Of a stretch of 18,743 bases of DNA, positions 8,309 through 15,796 are shown piece after piece; within the stretch, counting starts at the first letter, position 1; every line of letters begins with the position of its first letter. The stretch is taken from contig CAMVRW010000011.1 of assembly GCA_947169985.1 (NCBI GenBank), forward strand, positions 1 through 18,743. Direction: 5' to 3'. The notes below the pieces were generated by a model. It worked only from the letters and a program-made list of their open reading frames with translations. It ran no database searches and was not told the origin of the DNA. The translations under genes and the position numbers were made by a program. The DNA is from an uncultured Butyrivibrio sp. Its GTDB lineage: Bacteria > Bacillota > Clostridia > Lachnospirales > Lachnospiraceae.

Positions 8309-9491
8309 GGATCAAGTTTTAGGATTTTTGAAAAAGAATACAATGATAATTGTTCTTCTCATTGTACTTGGATTTTTTTCATGGCAGACAGGTGGTGCAA
8401 TCCTGCTTCCCATGAACGTATCTAACCTGATTTCACAGAACGCATACGTATTTGTTCTTGCAACAGGTATGCTGCTTTGTATCTTAACCGGTGGTAACAT
8501 CGACCTTTCAGTTGGATCTGTTGTCTGCTTCGTTGGTGCAGTTGGTGCCATCTTAATGGTTAACCACAACGTTCCTGTACCTCTGGCAATTCTCATCATG
8601 ATCCTCATCGGAACCACCATCGGTGCTTTCCAGGGCTTCTGGATCGCTTTTGTAAGAATTCCTCCTTTCATCGTAACACTGGCAGGAATGCTTGCATTCA
8701 GAGGACTTTCAAACGTAGTACTTAACGGACTTACCGTTTCAATCAAGGATAAGACAAGCTTCGTAAACCTCTTCGGTGGTGGAGCTGACTGCTACATTCC
8801 TGACCTGTTCGGTGGCGCATCACTTAACCTTACATGTCTCTTTGGTGGAATCGTTGCAGCAACAATTCTGGTTATCCTTCAGGTAATGGGCCGTATCAAG
8901 AAAAAGAGCTCAGGCTATGATCTTGAGCCTGTATGGACCTTCGCGCTTAAGGTTATCGTTTTAGCTGGTGTACTTGTTCTCTTCGCATACAAGCTCGCAC
9001 AGCACAAAGGTATTCCTTCAGTTCTTATCTGGGTTCTGATCGTAGTACTTATCTATGGATACATCACCTCCAACACAACAGTTGGACGTTACTTCTACGC
9101 AGTAGGTGGTAACGAGAAGGCTACAAAGCTTTCAGGTATCGACACAAACAGGGTTTACTTCCTTGCTTACACAAACATGGGATTCCTTGCAGCCCTGGCA
9201 GGAATGATCACAATCGCAAGACTTACATCAGCTCAGCCAACCTATGGCCAGAACTATGAGATGGACGCTATCGGTTCCTGCTTCATCGGTGGAGCATCTG
9301 CTTACGGTGGAATCGGTACAGTTCCCGGGGTTATTGTCGGTGCGGTTCTTATGGGTGTTATCAACCTTGGTATGTCACTTATGGGCGTAGATGCCAACAT
9401 GCAGAAGGTTGTAAAGGGTGTCGTTCTTCTTGCAGCTGTTATCTTCGACGTTGTATCAAAGCGTGGTGGAAAGCTTGTTGTAAAGAACTGA
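8301..9491 (+). CDS. gguB: Sugar ABC transporter permease (GguB/XylH type)
   Basis: A 396-residue integral membrane protein of the BPD_transp_2 (PF02653) family with roughly ten hydrophobic segments. Typical features are an early [10 protein letters not shown] segment, [18 protein letters not shown], the cytoplasmic coupling region [13 protein letters not shown] and the late [19 protein letters not shown] stretch. Its length equals that of GguB and XylH. It forms the sugar pore with the GguA-like ATPase. The ATG follows a strong AAGGAGGAG site and overlaps the end of the ATPase gene by 8 bases. Codon usage is biased, as in chvE. The natural cargo is probably aldoses bound by the ChvE-like protein and possibly xylose from the XylF-like one. 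Confidence 0.92.
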   Translation: MSKDQVLGFLKKNTMIIVLLIVLGFFSWQTGGAILLPMNVSNLISQNAYVFVLATGMLLCILTGGNIDLSVGSVVCFVGAVGAILMVNHNVPVPLAILIMILIGTTIGAFQGFWIAFVRIPPFIVTLAGMLAFRGLSNVVLNGLTVSIKDKTSFVNLFGGGADCYIPDLFGGASLNLTCLFGGIVAATILVILQVMGRIKKKSSGYDLEPVWTFALKVIVLAGVLVLFAYKLAQHKGIPSVLIWVLIVVLIYGYITSNTTVGRYFYAVGGNEKATKLSGIDTNRVYFLAYTNMGFLAALAGMITIARLTSAQPTYGQNYEMDAIGSCFIGGASAYGGIGTVPGVIVGAVLMGVINLGMSLMGVDANMQKVVKGVVLLAAVIFDVVSKRGGKLVVKN

Positions 9492-9521
9492 TATCCGGGG
9501 GGATATGAATTTGCTAAATCT

Positions 9522-9552
9522 GGGGCTGGTTTTATACCAGCCCCGGTTTTTT
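9522..9552 (+). terminator. Intrinsic terminator after gguB
   Basis: GGGGCTGG (9522-9529) pairs perfectly with CCAGCCCC (9537-9544), and six Ts follow at 9547-9552. A smaller hairpin, ATATCC-GGGG-GGATAT (9491-9506), lies directly after the gguB stop codon. Confidence 0.92.
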
Positions 9553-9553
9553 G

Positions 9554-9562
9554 TGCTATACT
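9554..9562 (+). promoter_or_regulatory. Candidate extended -10 promoter for the RNA methyltransferase
   Basis: TGcTATACT starts within bases of the gguB terminator T-run. It fits an extended -10 element and has no good -35 box. Transcription would begin near 9569, about 33 bases before the ATG at 9602. Confidence 0.45.
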
Positions 9563-9601
9563 ATTTCTACTCATAAAAATACCAATAGGAAGAGATTAAA
9601 A

Positions 9602-10408
9602 ATGATTACCAGCACCAGTAACGACCGGGTTCGCAGGGTTGTGACCCTTGTGGAAAAGAGCAAGGCCCGCCGCGAAGAAAAGGTCTATGTAATAGAAGGA
9701 ATGAAGATGCTCAGGGAAGCTCCTGTTCTCCAGGTTGAGGAGGTGTACGTCACAGAGAGATTCGTGGACGGCGCCAGCGAGGACGACAAGGAGATCCTTT
9801 GGAGATATGGCGCAGAGACTGTTTCTGAGGAAGTCATGAAGAAGATGAGTGACACCCAGACGCCTCAGGGAGTTCTTGCGGTCATCAGGCAGTACGAATA
9901 CACTCTGGAGGAGGTTATTGAAGGATACAACCAGGAGTGTGGCGAGACGGCAGCAGCTCTTTTACTGGTGCTTGAGAACATACAGGATCCGGGAAACCTT
10001 GGAACCATGCTAAGAAGCGGAGAGGGCGCAGGAGTCACAGGCGTCATTATGGGCAAGGGATGTGCAGACATCTACAACCCAAAGGTCATCAGATCCACCA
10101 TGGGCTCCATTTTCAGAATGCCTTTCATATATGTAGACAGTGTTCCCGACATGGTAAAAGAGCTTAAGGACAAGGGCATACATACCTACGCAGCCCACCT
10201 TAAGGGGGAAAAGAACTATGACGAGTTCGACTATAAACAGCCCACTGCCTTCCTTATCGGAAATGAGGGCAAGGGACTTACAGATGAGACTGCTGATGCG
10301 GCTGAGACCTACGTACTCATCCCTATGAAGGGCGAGGTTGAGTCAATGAACGCAGCAACATCATCAGCGATCCTTACGTTTGAAGCTTCAAGACAAAGAA
10401 GGGGGTAA
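9602..10408 (+). CDS. SpoU/TrmH-family RNA 2'-O-ribose methyltransferase
   Basis: A 268-residue cytoplasmic enzyme expected to methylate a ribose 2'-OH in tRNA or rRNA with S-adenosylmethionine. The N-terminal 100 residues resemble a SpoU substrate-binding domain. The C-terminal half is the knotted SPOUT domain with the three family motifs: LENIQDPGNLGTMLRS (from 124), IGNEGKG (219-225) and IPMKGEVESMN (240-250). The exact target nucleotide cannot be read from sequence. The start is ATG 9602, preceded by GGAAGAG; the frame stays open upstream to a TTG at 9551 inside the terminator, which is not credible. The stop codon lies 4 bases before the proC start, so the two are probably cotranscribed. 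Confidence 0.9.
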   Translation: MITSTSNDRVRRVVTLVEKSKARREEKVYVIEGMKMLREAPVLQVEEVYVTERFVDGASEDDKEILWRYGAETVSEEVMKKMSDTQTPQGVLAVIRQYEYTLEEVIEGYNQECGETAAALLLVLENIQDPGNLGTMLRSGEGAGVTGVIMGKGCADIYNPKVIRSTMGSIFRMPFIYVDSVPDMVKELKDKGIHTYAAHLKGEKNYDEFDYKQPTAFLIGNEGKGLTDETADAAETYVLIPMKGEVESMNAATSSAILTFEASRQRRG

Positions 10409-10412
10409 TGAA

Positions 10413-11207
10413 ATGACCATCGGATTTATCGGACTGGGAAACATGGCAAAGGCAATGATCGGCGGAATGCTTCAGAAGGGACTTGTGGGACCTAATGAGA
10501 TCATCGGAACCGCCCGGACTGAGAACACCTGCATGAAGATCGCAGGGAAGTACGGCATCCAGACAAGAAGCTCCAATGAGGCAGTTGCCAAGGAATCAGA
10601 CATTATTGTGTTGGCTGTTAAGCCTCAGTATCTCAAGGTTGTCATCGCAGACATCATGGACAGCGTTGATGAGAATAAGATCATTGTCAGCATCGCTGCA
10701 GGAAAGACTATCCAGTGGCTTGCAAATGAGTTTGAAAAGCCCACAAAGATCATCAGGGTAATGCCTAACACTCCTGCTCTTGTTGGTGAGGGTTGTTCAG
10801 CAGTCTGCAGAAATGATCTGGTGTCAGACGATGATTTCCATTTTGTTATCGAACTTTTGGAGAGTTTTGGAAAAGCATACACAGTTCCGGAGTCTTTGAT
10901 GGACGTTGTTGTAGGCGTAAGTGGTTCATCTCCGGCATATGTCTTTTTATTCATAGAGGCCATGGCGGACGCAGCAGTAGCAGGCGGAATGCCCAGGAAA
11001 CAAGCCTATGAATTCGCTGCTCAGTCTGTACTTGGCTCAGCCAAGATGGTTTTAGAGACCGGTAAGCACCCGGGAGAGCTTAAAGACATGGTTTGCTCAC
11101 CTGCAGGTACCACAATTGAAGCAGTGAAGGTGCTTGAGGAAAATGGTTTCCGCGGAACCGTGATGGATGCAGTAACTGCCTGCATTGACAAGAGCAGAAG
11201 CCTCTAA
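10413..11207 (+). CDS. proC: Pyrroline-5-carboxylate reductase
   Basis: A 264-residue cytoplasmic enzyme that reduces 1-pyrroline-5-carboxylate to L-proline with NAD(P)H, the last step of proline synthesis. The N-terminal Rossmann motif IGFIGLGNMAKAM (from residue 3), the central VMPNTPALVGEG stretch and the C-terminal dimer and active-site region VSGSSPAYVF..EAMADAAV.GG..R with SPAGTTIEAV are all present. Length is normal for the family. ATG 10413 is chosen because GGGGG at 10401-10405 is well spaced; an in-frame TTG upstream at 10380 would overlap the methyltransferase gene. Proline genes proA and proB are not in the window. Confidence 0.96.
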   Translation: MTIGFIGLGNMAKAMIGGMLQKGLVGPNEIIGTARTENTCMKIAGKYGIQTRSSNEAVAKESDIIVLAVKPQYLKVVIADIMDSVDENKIIVSIAAGKTIQWLANEFEKPTKIIRVMPNTPALVGEGCSAVCRNDLVSDDDFHFVIELLESFGKAYTVPESLMDVVVGVSGSSPAYVFLFIEAMADAAVAGGMPRKQAYEFAAQSVLGSAKMVLETGKHPGELKDMVCSPAGTTIEAVKVLEENGFRGTVMDAVTACIDKSRSL

Positions 11208-11242
11208 AATCCATGGTTTTTTGAAAGAAAATGTCTCGAAAT

Positions 11243-11271
11243 TTGACAAATACTAATATCTTTGCTAACAT
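11243..11271 (+). promoter_or_regulatory. Sigma-A-type promoter of the cell-wall hydrolase
   Basis: TTGACA (11243-11248), a 17-base spacer and TAACAT (11266-11271). The expected transcript start is near 11278, giving a leader of about 66 bases. Confidence 0.75.
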
Positions 11272-11292
11272 AGCTTTCGGAGTTTTTTCTTA

Positions 11293-11312
11293 ACAAGTTG
11301 CAACAAACTTGT
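11293..11312 (+). repeat. Inverted repeat in the hydrolase leader
   Basis: ACAAGTT-GCAACA-AACTTGT is a perfect 7-bp inverted repeat between promoter and start codon. It could be an operator or an RNA hairpin. No T-run follows. Confidence 0.5.
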
Positions 11313-11343
11313 AACAATTAAAATCTAAGAGGATAGCAAAGGT

Positions 11344-12459
11344 ATGAAAAATGCATCAAAGTTATCTTCTGGCGTACTTAAGCAGGTGGCATCAATTGCA
11401 CTTGCACTCATTATCTTCTTTGGCCAGGGGTTAACAGTAGAGGCAAGAAGCACAGCGAGCTATTTAGATCTTGCAACAGGAATATCAAATATTTTGAGTC
11501 CCGTCGCTCCACTTGGTCTTGATGCCAAGGCTACGGAGGTCATCGTGGCTGAGAACGCAGAAAGTTCATCAGCAGCTTCCAGCAGTGAGGACACTTCTGA
11601 GAAAGAAGAATCTACTCTGGTAATGGCAAATGTCAGCACAGCGATGAACGTCAGGGAAGAACCCAAGGAAGACAGCATTAAGGTCGGAGTTCTTTACAAG
11701 GATTGCGGCGGAAAGATTTTAGACAGGAAGGACGGATGGACCAAGATCCAGTCAGGAGACCTGATCGGATGGGCCAAGGATGAGTACCTTCTGTTTGATG
11801 AGGAAGCAGAGGCGCTGGCACAGGACGTAGGAAAGCAGATTGTCACCAGCAACAACAGTGCTCTTAATGTAAGAGCAGAGGCTTCATCAGATGCAGAGGT
11901 TCTTGGAGTCCTTACAGAGAACGCATTTGTTGACCTTATCGAGGATAACGGCGACGGATGGGTTACCGTTGATTACAACGATGAGACAGGATATGTTCAG
12001 GCTGATTATGTAACAACCTCATTTAAGATCGACCAGGGTGAGACGATCGCAGCTATCAAGATCCGTGAGGCAGCTGAGAAGAAGGCTTCCCTTACAAAGA
12101 ACCGCGGAGCAGTTGCTGCAGATGCGGACGAGGTTAAGCTTTTGGCAGCACTTATCCAGTGCGAAGCAGGTAACCAGCCTTATGAAGGAAAGGTTGCAGT
12201 TGGTGCAGTTGTTCTTAACCGTGTTAAGAGCGGTGCTTATCCTAACAGTATTTACGGCGTAATCTATGCATCAGGTCAGTTTACACCAGCACTTAACGGT
12301 ACAGTTGCTAGGGTTTACAACAGCGGAAAGATAAGCGACAGCAACATCCAGGCAGCACAGGCAGCCATCAATGGTGAGACCACAGTTGGTTCAGCTCTCC
12401 ACTTCAGAAGAGCCAACGGACGTGAAGGAATCATAATCGGAGCTCACGTTTTCTGGTAA
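11344..12459 (+). CDS. Secreted SH3-domain cell-wall hydrolase (SleB/CwlJ fold)
   Basis: A 371-residue exported protein. A signal peptide covers about residues 1-35 (hydrophobic core IALALIIFFGQG, then VEARS). A Ser/Glu-rich linker runs to about 95. Two bacterial SH3 repeats follow at about 95-150 and 168-225, each with an LNVR or MNVR motif, and should bind peptidoglycan. The C-terminal 110 residues are a Hydrolase_2 (SleB/CwlJ) domain with the likely catalytic Glu274 in IQCEAGNQPYEGK, VGAVVLNRVKSG.YP, and a conserved end HFRRANG..IIIG.HVFW. Proteins of this fold cleave peptidoglycan as spore germination or growth enzymes. SH3 domains in place of a spore-type peptidoglycan-binding domain point to vegetative wall remodelling. 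It has its own promoter and an AGAGGA ribosome site. Confidence 0.9.
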   Translation: MKNASKLSSGVLKQVASIALALIIFFGQGLTVEARSTASYLDLATGISNILSPVAPLGLDAKATEVIVAENAESSSAASSSEDTSEKEESTLVMANVSTAMNVREEPKEDSIKVGVLYKDCGGKILDRKDGWTKIQSGDLIGWAKDEYLLFDEEAEALAQDVGKQIVTSNNSALNVRAEASSDAEVLGVLTENAFVDLIEDNGDGWVTVDYNDETGYVQADYVTTSFKIDQGETIAAIKIREAAEKKASLTKNRGAVAADADEVKLLAALIQCEAGNQPYEGKVAVGAVVLNRVKSGAYPNSIYGVIYASGQFTPALNGTVARVYNSGKISDSNIQAAQAAINGETTVGSALHFRRANGREGIIIGAHVFW

Positions 12460-12485
12460 AAAGAGCCAGTAGCGCCACTTGGGGG

Positions 12486-12514
12486 TGCACTTGAAAACAC
12501 ATATGTGATAGAAT
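12486..12514 (+). promoter_or_regulatory. Candidate promoter ahead of argF
   Basis: TGCACT (12486-12491), a 17-base spacer, then TAGAAT (12509-12514) with an extended TG at 12506-12507. Transcription would begin near 12521, inside the left arm of the following hairpin. No ArgR-like palindrome is visible. Confidence 0.35.
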
Positions 12515-12518
12515 GTAG

Positions 12519-12547
12519 GGGATTGCAGGAAACTGCAGTCCCTTTTT
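12519..12547 (+). terminator. Terminator-like hairpin between hydrolase gene and argF
   Basis: GGGATTGCAG (12519-12528) pairs with CTGCAGTCCC (12533-12542), with one T-G wobble and a GAAA tetraloop, followed by TTTTT. It most simply ends the hydrolase transcript. If the candidate promoter just upstream is real, the structure would sit at the 5' end of the argF mRNA. Confidence 0.75.
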
Positions 12548-12561
12548 GTAGCACAAGACCG

Positions 12562-12581
12562 GCAAGCGAATGGATGCTTGC
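12562..12581 (+). repeat. Inverted repeat in the argF leader
   Basis: GCAAGC (12562-12567) and GCTTGC (12576-12581) are separated by 8 bases, shortly before the argF ribosome site (GAGGAGGTG). It could form a weak RNA hairpin. Its function is unknown. Confidence 0.35.
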
Positions 12582-12615
12582 ATACTATATTTTTGCTTTT
12601 GAGGAGGTGCCTGGT

Positions 12616-13608
12616 ATGAATTTGTACGGACGTGATTTTCTGAAACTATTGGATTTTACACCTGAAGAGATTTCCTATCTTGTGGACCTGGCTGCAGAGC
12701 TTAAGGACAAGAAGCAAAAGGGTATTCTTCATGATGAGCTTAAGGGCAAGAATATTGCTCTTATATTTGAGAAGACCAGCACTCGTACCAGATGCGCCTT
12801 CGAAGTTGCAGCTCACGATCTTGGAATGGGAACAACATACCTTAATCCCACTGATTCACAGATCGGCAAAAAGGAGAGCATTGCAGATACAGCCCGTGTT
12901 CTTGCCAGCATGTTTGATGGCATTGAGTACAGAGGCTTTGAACAGGAGATAGTTGAGAATATAGCAGACTACAGCAAAGTGCCTGTATGGAACGGCCTTA
13001 CGAATGAGTTCCATCCCACACAGATGCTGGCAGATCTTCTGACCATCAAAGAGCATTTTGGACATCTAAAGGGCATCCGTCTTGCTTACCTTGGAGATGC
13101 AAGATACAACACAGGAAATTCCCTGATGGTTATGTGCGCTAAGATGGGTATGCACTTTGTGGCTGTTTCCAATAAGAAATACTTCCCATCAAAAGAGCTT
13201 ATAGATACCTGCCAGGAGATTGCTGATGAGACCGGGGCAACACTGGAGTTTACAGAGGATGTCAACGAGGGCACAAAGGGAGCTGATGTTATCTCCACAG
13301 ACATCTGGGTATCCATGGGTGAGCCTGACGAGGTTTGGGAAGAGAGAATAAAAGACCTTGAGCCTTATCGCGTAACAATGGATGTGATGAAGAATGCCGG
13401 AGATAAGGCAGTATTCATGCACTGTCTGCCTTCTTTCCATGACCTGAACACAGGCATTGGAAAAGAGATCAAGGAGAAGTACGGCCTTGATGAGATGGAA
13501 GTAACTGATGAGGTATTTGAGTCAGACAGGTCCATCGTCTTCCAGGAAGCAGAGAACCGTATGCACACCATAAAGGCTGTTATGCTGGCTACGCTGAAGA
13601 AGGACTAA
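12616..13608 (+). CDS. argF: Ornithine carbamoyltransferase
   Basis: A 330-residue cytoplasmic enzyme that joins carbamoyl phosphate and ornithine to give citrulline in arginine synthesis. The carbamoyl-phosphate motif STRTR (55-59), HPTQ (133-136), the ornithine-loop SMG (233-235) and HCLP (269-272) are all present. The length fits the family. Catabolic ArcB enzymes share these motifs, but no arginine deiminase or carbamate kinase gene is nearby, so the biosynthetic role is preferred. ATG 12616 follows GAGGAGGTG at 12601-12609. The frame extends upstream to 12505, but that stretch overlaps the terminator-like hairpin and does not match the family. birA starts one base after the stop codon. 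Confidence 0.94.
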   Translation: MNLYGRDFLKLLDFTPEEISYLVDLAAELKDKKQKGILHDELKGKNIALIFEKTSTRTRCAFEVAAHDLGMGTTYLNPTDSQIGKKESIADTARVLASMFDGIEYRGFEQEIVENIADYSKVPVWNGLTNEFHPTQMLADLLTIKEHFGHLKGIRLAYLGDARYNTGNSLMVMCAKMGMHFVAVSNKKYFPSKELIDTCQEIADETGATLEFTEDVNEGTKGADVISTDIWVSMGEPDEVWEERIKDLEPYRVTMDVMKNAGDKAVFMHCLPSFHDLNTGIGKEIKEKYGLDEMEVTDEVFESDRSIVFQEAENRMHTIKAVMLATLKKD

Positions 13609-13609
13609 C

Positions 13610-14467
13610 ATGCTTAGTAGTGAGATGATAGCTGGGCAGCTTAACACCAAGTGGGCTGCCCGCAGGATTGTATATAAGGATGTGACGGGCTCCACCAATA
13701 ACGACGCCAGAGAGCTTTCTAAAGAGGGAGCGGAAAACGGAACCCTGGTTGTTGCTGATAAGCAGGAGACAGGACGGGGGTCCAACGGAAGAGGCTGGGA
13801 GACTCCCGCAGGAACCAATATTGCTATGAGTCTTGTATTAAGACCCGGAGTTGGAATCGAGAGGATTCCGATGCTGACGCTAGTGATGGGACTTTCCGTT
13901 GCAGAAGGGATTGAGCTGGCGCTGGACGAAGCATCCTGCAGGATAAAGTGGCCAAACGACGTGGTGCTTGGTGGCAGGAAGGTCTGTGGTATCCTGACGG
14001 AGCTCCACCTTAAACCTGAAGGCGGAATCGACGATGCAATCATTGGTGTTGGCATTAATGTGAACATGGTGGATTTTCCGGATGAGATTAAAGAGGTGGC
14101 AGGATCTCTTTTGACCCAGACCGGTGTTCGGGTGGATCGAAGCACTCTGGTGGCGAGAGTCATGGAAAGGTTCGAGGAGAACTATGAAAAGTTTGAATCT
14201 ACCGGAGATATGTCACTTTTGAAGGACAGGTACGAAGCTCGCCTTGTGAACAAGGGTCAGAGAGTTATGATCCTTGATACAAGGAAGGTAGCTGTTGTGG
14301 CTTCCAGGAAAGCGGTGGACGAGAAGTTCCGGCAGACTAAGGATGTGCAGTGCCAGTGCCTTGGGATAACGGAACTTGGTGCGCTAATGGTCAGGATGGA
14401 TTCCGGAGAGATACGAGAAATCAATTCCGGCGAAGTGTCAGTTCGTGGAATTTATGGATACGTTTAG
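13610..14467 (+). CDS. birA: Biotin-protein ligase, catalytic domain only
   Basis: A 285-residue ligase that activates biotin with ATP and attaches it to a lysine of carboxylase carrier proteins. The N-terminal DNA-binding helix-turn-helix of regulatory BirA is absent: the catalytic domain begins almost at once (GSTNNDA). KWPNDVVLGGRKVCGILTE includes the expected biotin-contacting lysine (K124), IGVGINVN is present, and an SH3-like C-terminal domain follows. The loop that is usually GRGR.GR.W reads GRGSNGRGW (55-63): Ser58 stands where E. coli BirA has Arg118. The gene follows argF with a one-base gap and only a weak ribosome site (GAAGGA), so translation probably depends on argF. It should not repress biotin genes directly. 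Confidence 0.92.
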   Translation: MLSSEMIAGQLNTKWAARRIVYKDVTGSTNNDARELSKEGAENGTLVVADKQETGRGSNGRGWETPAGTNIAMSLVLRPGVGIERIPMLTLVMGLSVAEGIELALDEASCRIKWPNDVVLGGRKVCGILTELHLKPEGGIDDAIIGVGINVNMVDFPDEIKEVAGSLLTQTGVRVDRSTLVARVMERFEENYEKFESTGDMSLLKDRYEARLVNKGQRVMILDTRKVAVVASRKAVDEKFRQTKDVQCQCLGITELGALMVRMDSGEIREINSGEVSVRGIYGYV

Positions 14468-14476
14468 GAGGCAAAA

Positions 14477-15292
14477 ATGATCTTAGTTATTGATGTAGGA
14501 AATACCAATATCACTTTTGGTGTGTTTGACGGGCAGGAGCTTAAGACCTCGTTTCGAATGATGTCAAAGAACGCTCATACTTCCGATGAGTATGGTGTGC
14601 ATCTGCTTGCCATGCTGGGAATGAATGGCATTGCTAATGAGGATATCGAGGGAGTTATGATCGCCAGCGTTGTGCCACAGGTTATGCATGCGCTTGTGAA
14701 CTCCATTTTGAAATATATTGAGAAGAAGCCTTACATTGTAGGGCCTGGGATCAAGACCGGCATTAAGATCACCATCGATAACCCAAGGGAAGTTGGACCT
14801 GACCTTATTGTTGATGCTGTTGCAGCGTACGAGTTATACGGCGGACCGGTTCTTGTTATAGATTATGGAACAGCTACAACCTACGTGCCCATCAATGAAA
14901 AGGGCGAGTTCTATGCGGGAGTTGTTTCACCGGGTATCAGGATTTCCGCAAAGGCTCTGTGGGAAGGCACAGCTAAGCTTCCTGAGATCGAGATCAAGAA
15001 GCCTGACAGCATTCTGGCTCGTGAGACCATCTCCAGTATGCAGGCGGGACTTATCTATGGACAGATCGGACAGTCCAAGTATATTATTAACGAGATGAAA
15101 AAGGCTTCAGGATGTCCTGAGATGAAGGTTGTGGCAACAGGAGGCCTTGGAAGACTTATTTCTGAGGAAACAGAGGAGATCGATATCTACGATCCAAACC
15201 TTACCCTAAATGGTCTTCGTATCCTTTATGAAAAGAACCGTAAACAGAAGCCACAGAAGAATGAATTTGATGACCAGAATCAACCGGAGTGA
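14477..15292 (+). CDS. coaX: Type III pantothenate kinase
   Basis: A 271-residue cytoplasmic kinase that phosphorylates pantothenate, the first step of coenzyme A synthesis. It is of the CoaX type, with the ASKHA fold. Visible motifs are the N-terminal phosphate loop IDVGNTN.TFGVF (from residue 5), GPDLIVDAVAA, LVIDYGTATTY, a GVVSPGI loop and the late ATGGLGRLI segment. Length is slightly above the usual 255-260 because of a polar tail. The AGGAGG site ahead of ATG 14477 is strong. It sits beside birA, as the two often do in Firmicutes, both being cofactor functions. Confidence 0.95.
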   Translation: MILVIDVGNTNITFGVFDGQELKTSFRMMSKNAHTSDEYGVHLLAMLGMNGIANEDIEGVMIASVVPQVMHALVNSILKYIEKKPYIVGPGIKTGIKITIDNPREVGPDLIVDAVAAYELYGGPVLVIDYGTATTYVPINEKGEFYAGVVSPGIRISAKALWEGTAKLPEIEIKKPDSILARETISSMQAGLIYGQIGQSKYIINEMKKASGCPEMKVVATGGLGRLISEETEEIDIYDPNLTLNGLRILYEKNRKQKPQKNEFDDQNQPE

Positions 15293-15297
15293 GATAA

Positions 15298-15795
15298 ATG
15301 AGTGCTAAGGATTTTGAGAGAGAATATAAAAGAGAATTCGAGGGCATAGTGCCTGAGGATGAGGAATACATGGAAGAGGCTGCAGAAGAGGAAGAACTCC
15401 ACATCGACGAGATGCAAAAGACCAACAAGGGACGTGTCTTTGAGGGTGTGGCTGGTGGAAGAGTGGTTCTTTGCGGCGCTAATGCTTATGAGCAGAAGTA
15501 CTACTTCAATCCCGTATTTAAGCAGATCCCTGAGAGCATAAAGAAGGAGCTAAATATCATCAGCGTTCTCTTTACCCAGGAGGCTGGCGGAATCTTCACC
15601 ATAGTCTTCGAGGAGGATGGAAGCATCTCCATTGAGACCAACGCAGATGAAGAGGATATCACTTACGACGAGATCACAGCAGGACTTCTTGTTAGTGAAG
15701 TAAGAAGAAAGCGCCAGGATCTTTTTGAGGCTCTTGGATTGTATTACAGGATCTACGTGCTCCACGAGAATCCTGGGGATTTGTTGGAAGACTGA
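15298..15795 (+). CDS. Uncharacterised acidic protein, possibly DUF6145 family
   Basis: A 165-residue protein of unknown function. I recall small conserved proteins between coaX and dusB in Lachnospiraceae (possibly DUF6145) but cannot confirm the family. The first 45 residues are very acidic (runs such as PEDEEY and EEAAEEEE) and probably disordered. The rest looks like a mixed alpha/beta domain with FEGVAGGRVVLCGANAYEQK, a hydrophobic ISVLFTQEAGGIFTIVFE segment and a C-terminal helix (EVRRKRQDLFEALGLYYRIYVL). No signal peptide, membrane segment or metal motif is visible. The ATG lies 5 bases after the coaX stop with GGAG as ribosome site, and dusB begins one base after its stop codon. It is a real gene by position and spacing. 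Confidence 0.85.
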   Translation: MSAKDFEREYKREFEGIVPEDEEYMEEAAEEEELHIDEMQKTNKGRVFEGVAGGRVVLCGANAYEQKYYFNPVFKQIPESIKKELNIISVLFTQEAGGIFTIVFEEDGSISIETNADEEDITYDEITAGLLVSEVRRKRQDLFEALGLYYRIYVLHENPGDLLED

Positions 15796-15796
15796 T

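Noticed and set aside
11208..11230. Possible terminator after proC (AAAATCCATGGTTTTTT)
   Set aside because: The only pairing is the CCATGG palindrome with no loop, so no stable hairpin forms.
13522..14163. A 213-codon minus-strand frame opposite argF/birA
   Set aside because: It spans the junction of two solid + strand genes and has a low-complexity Ser/Pro-rich product.
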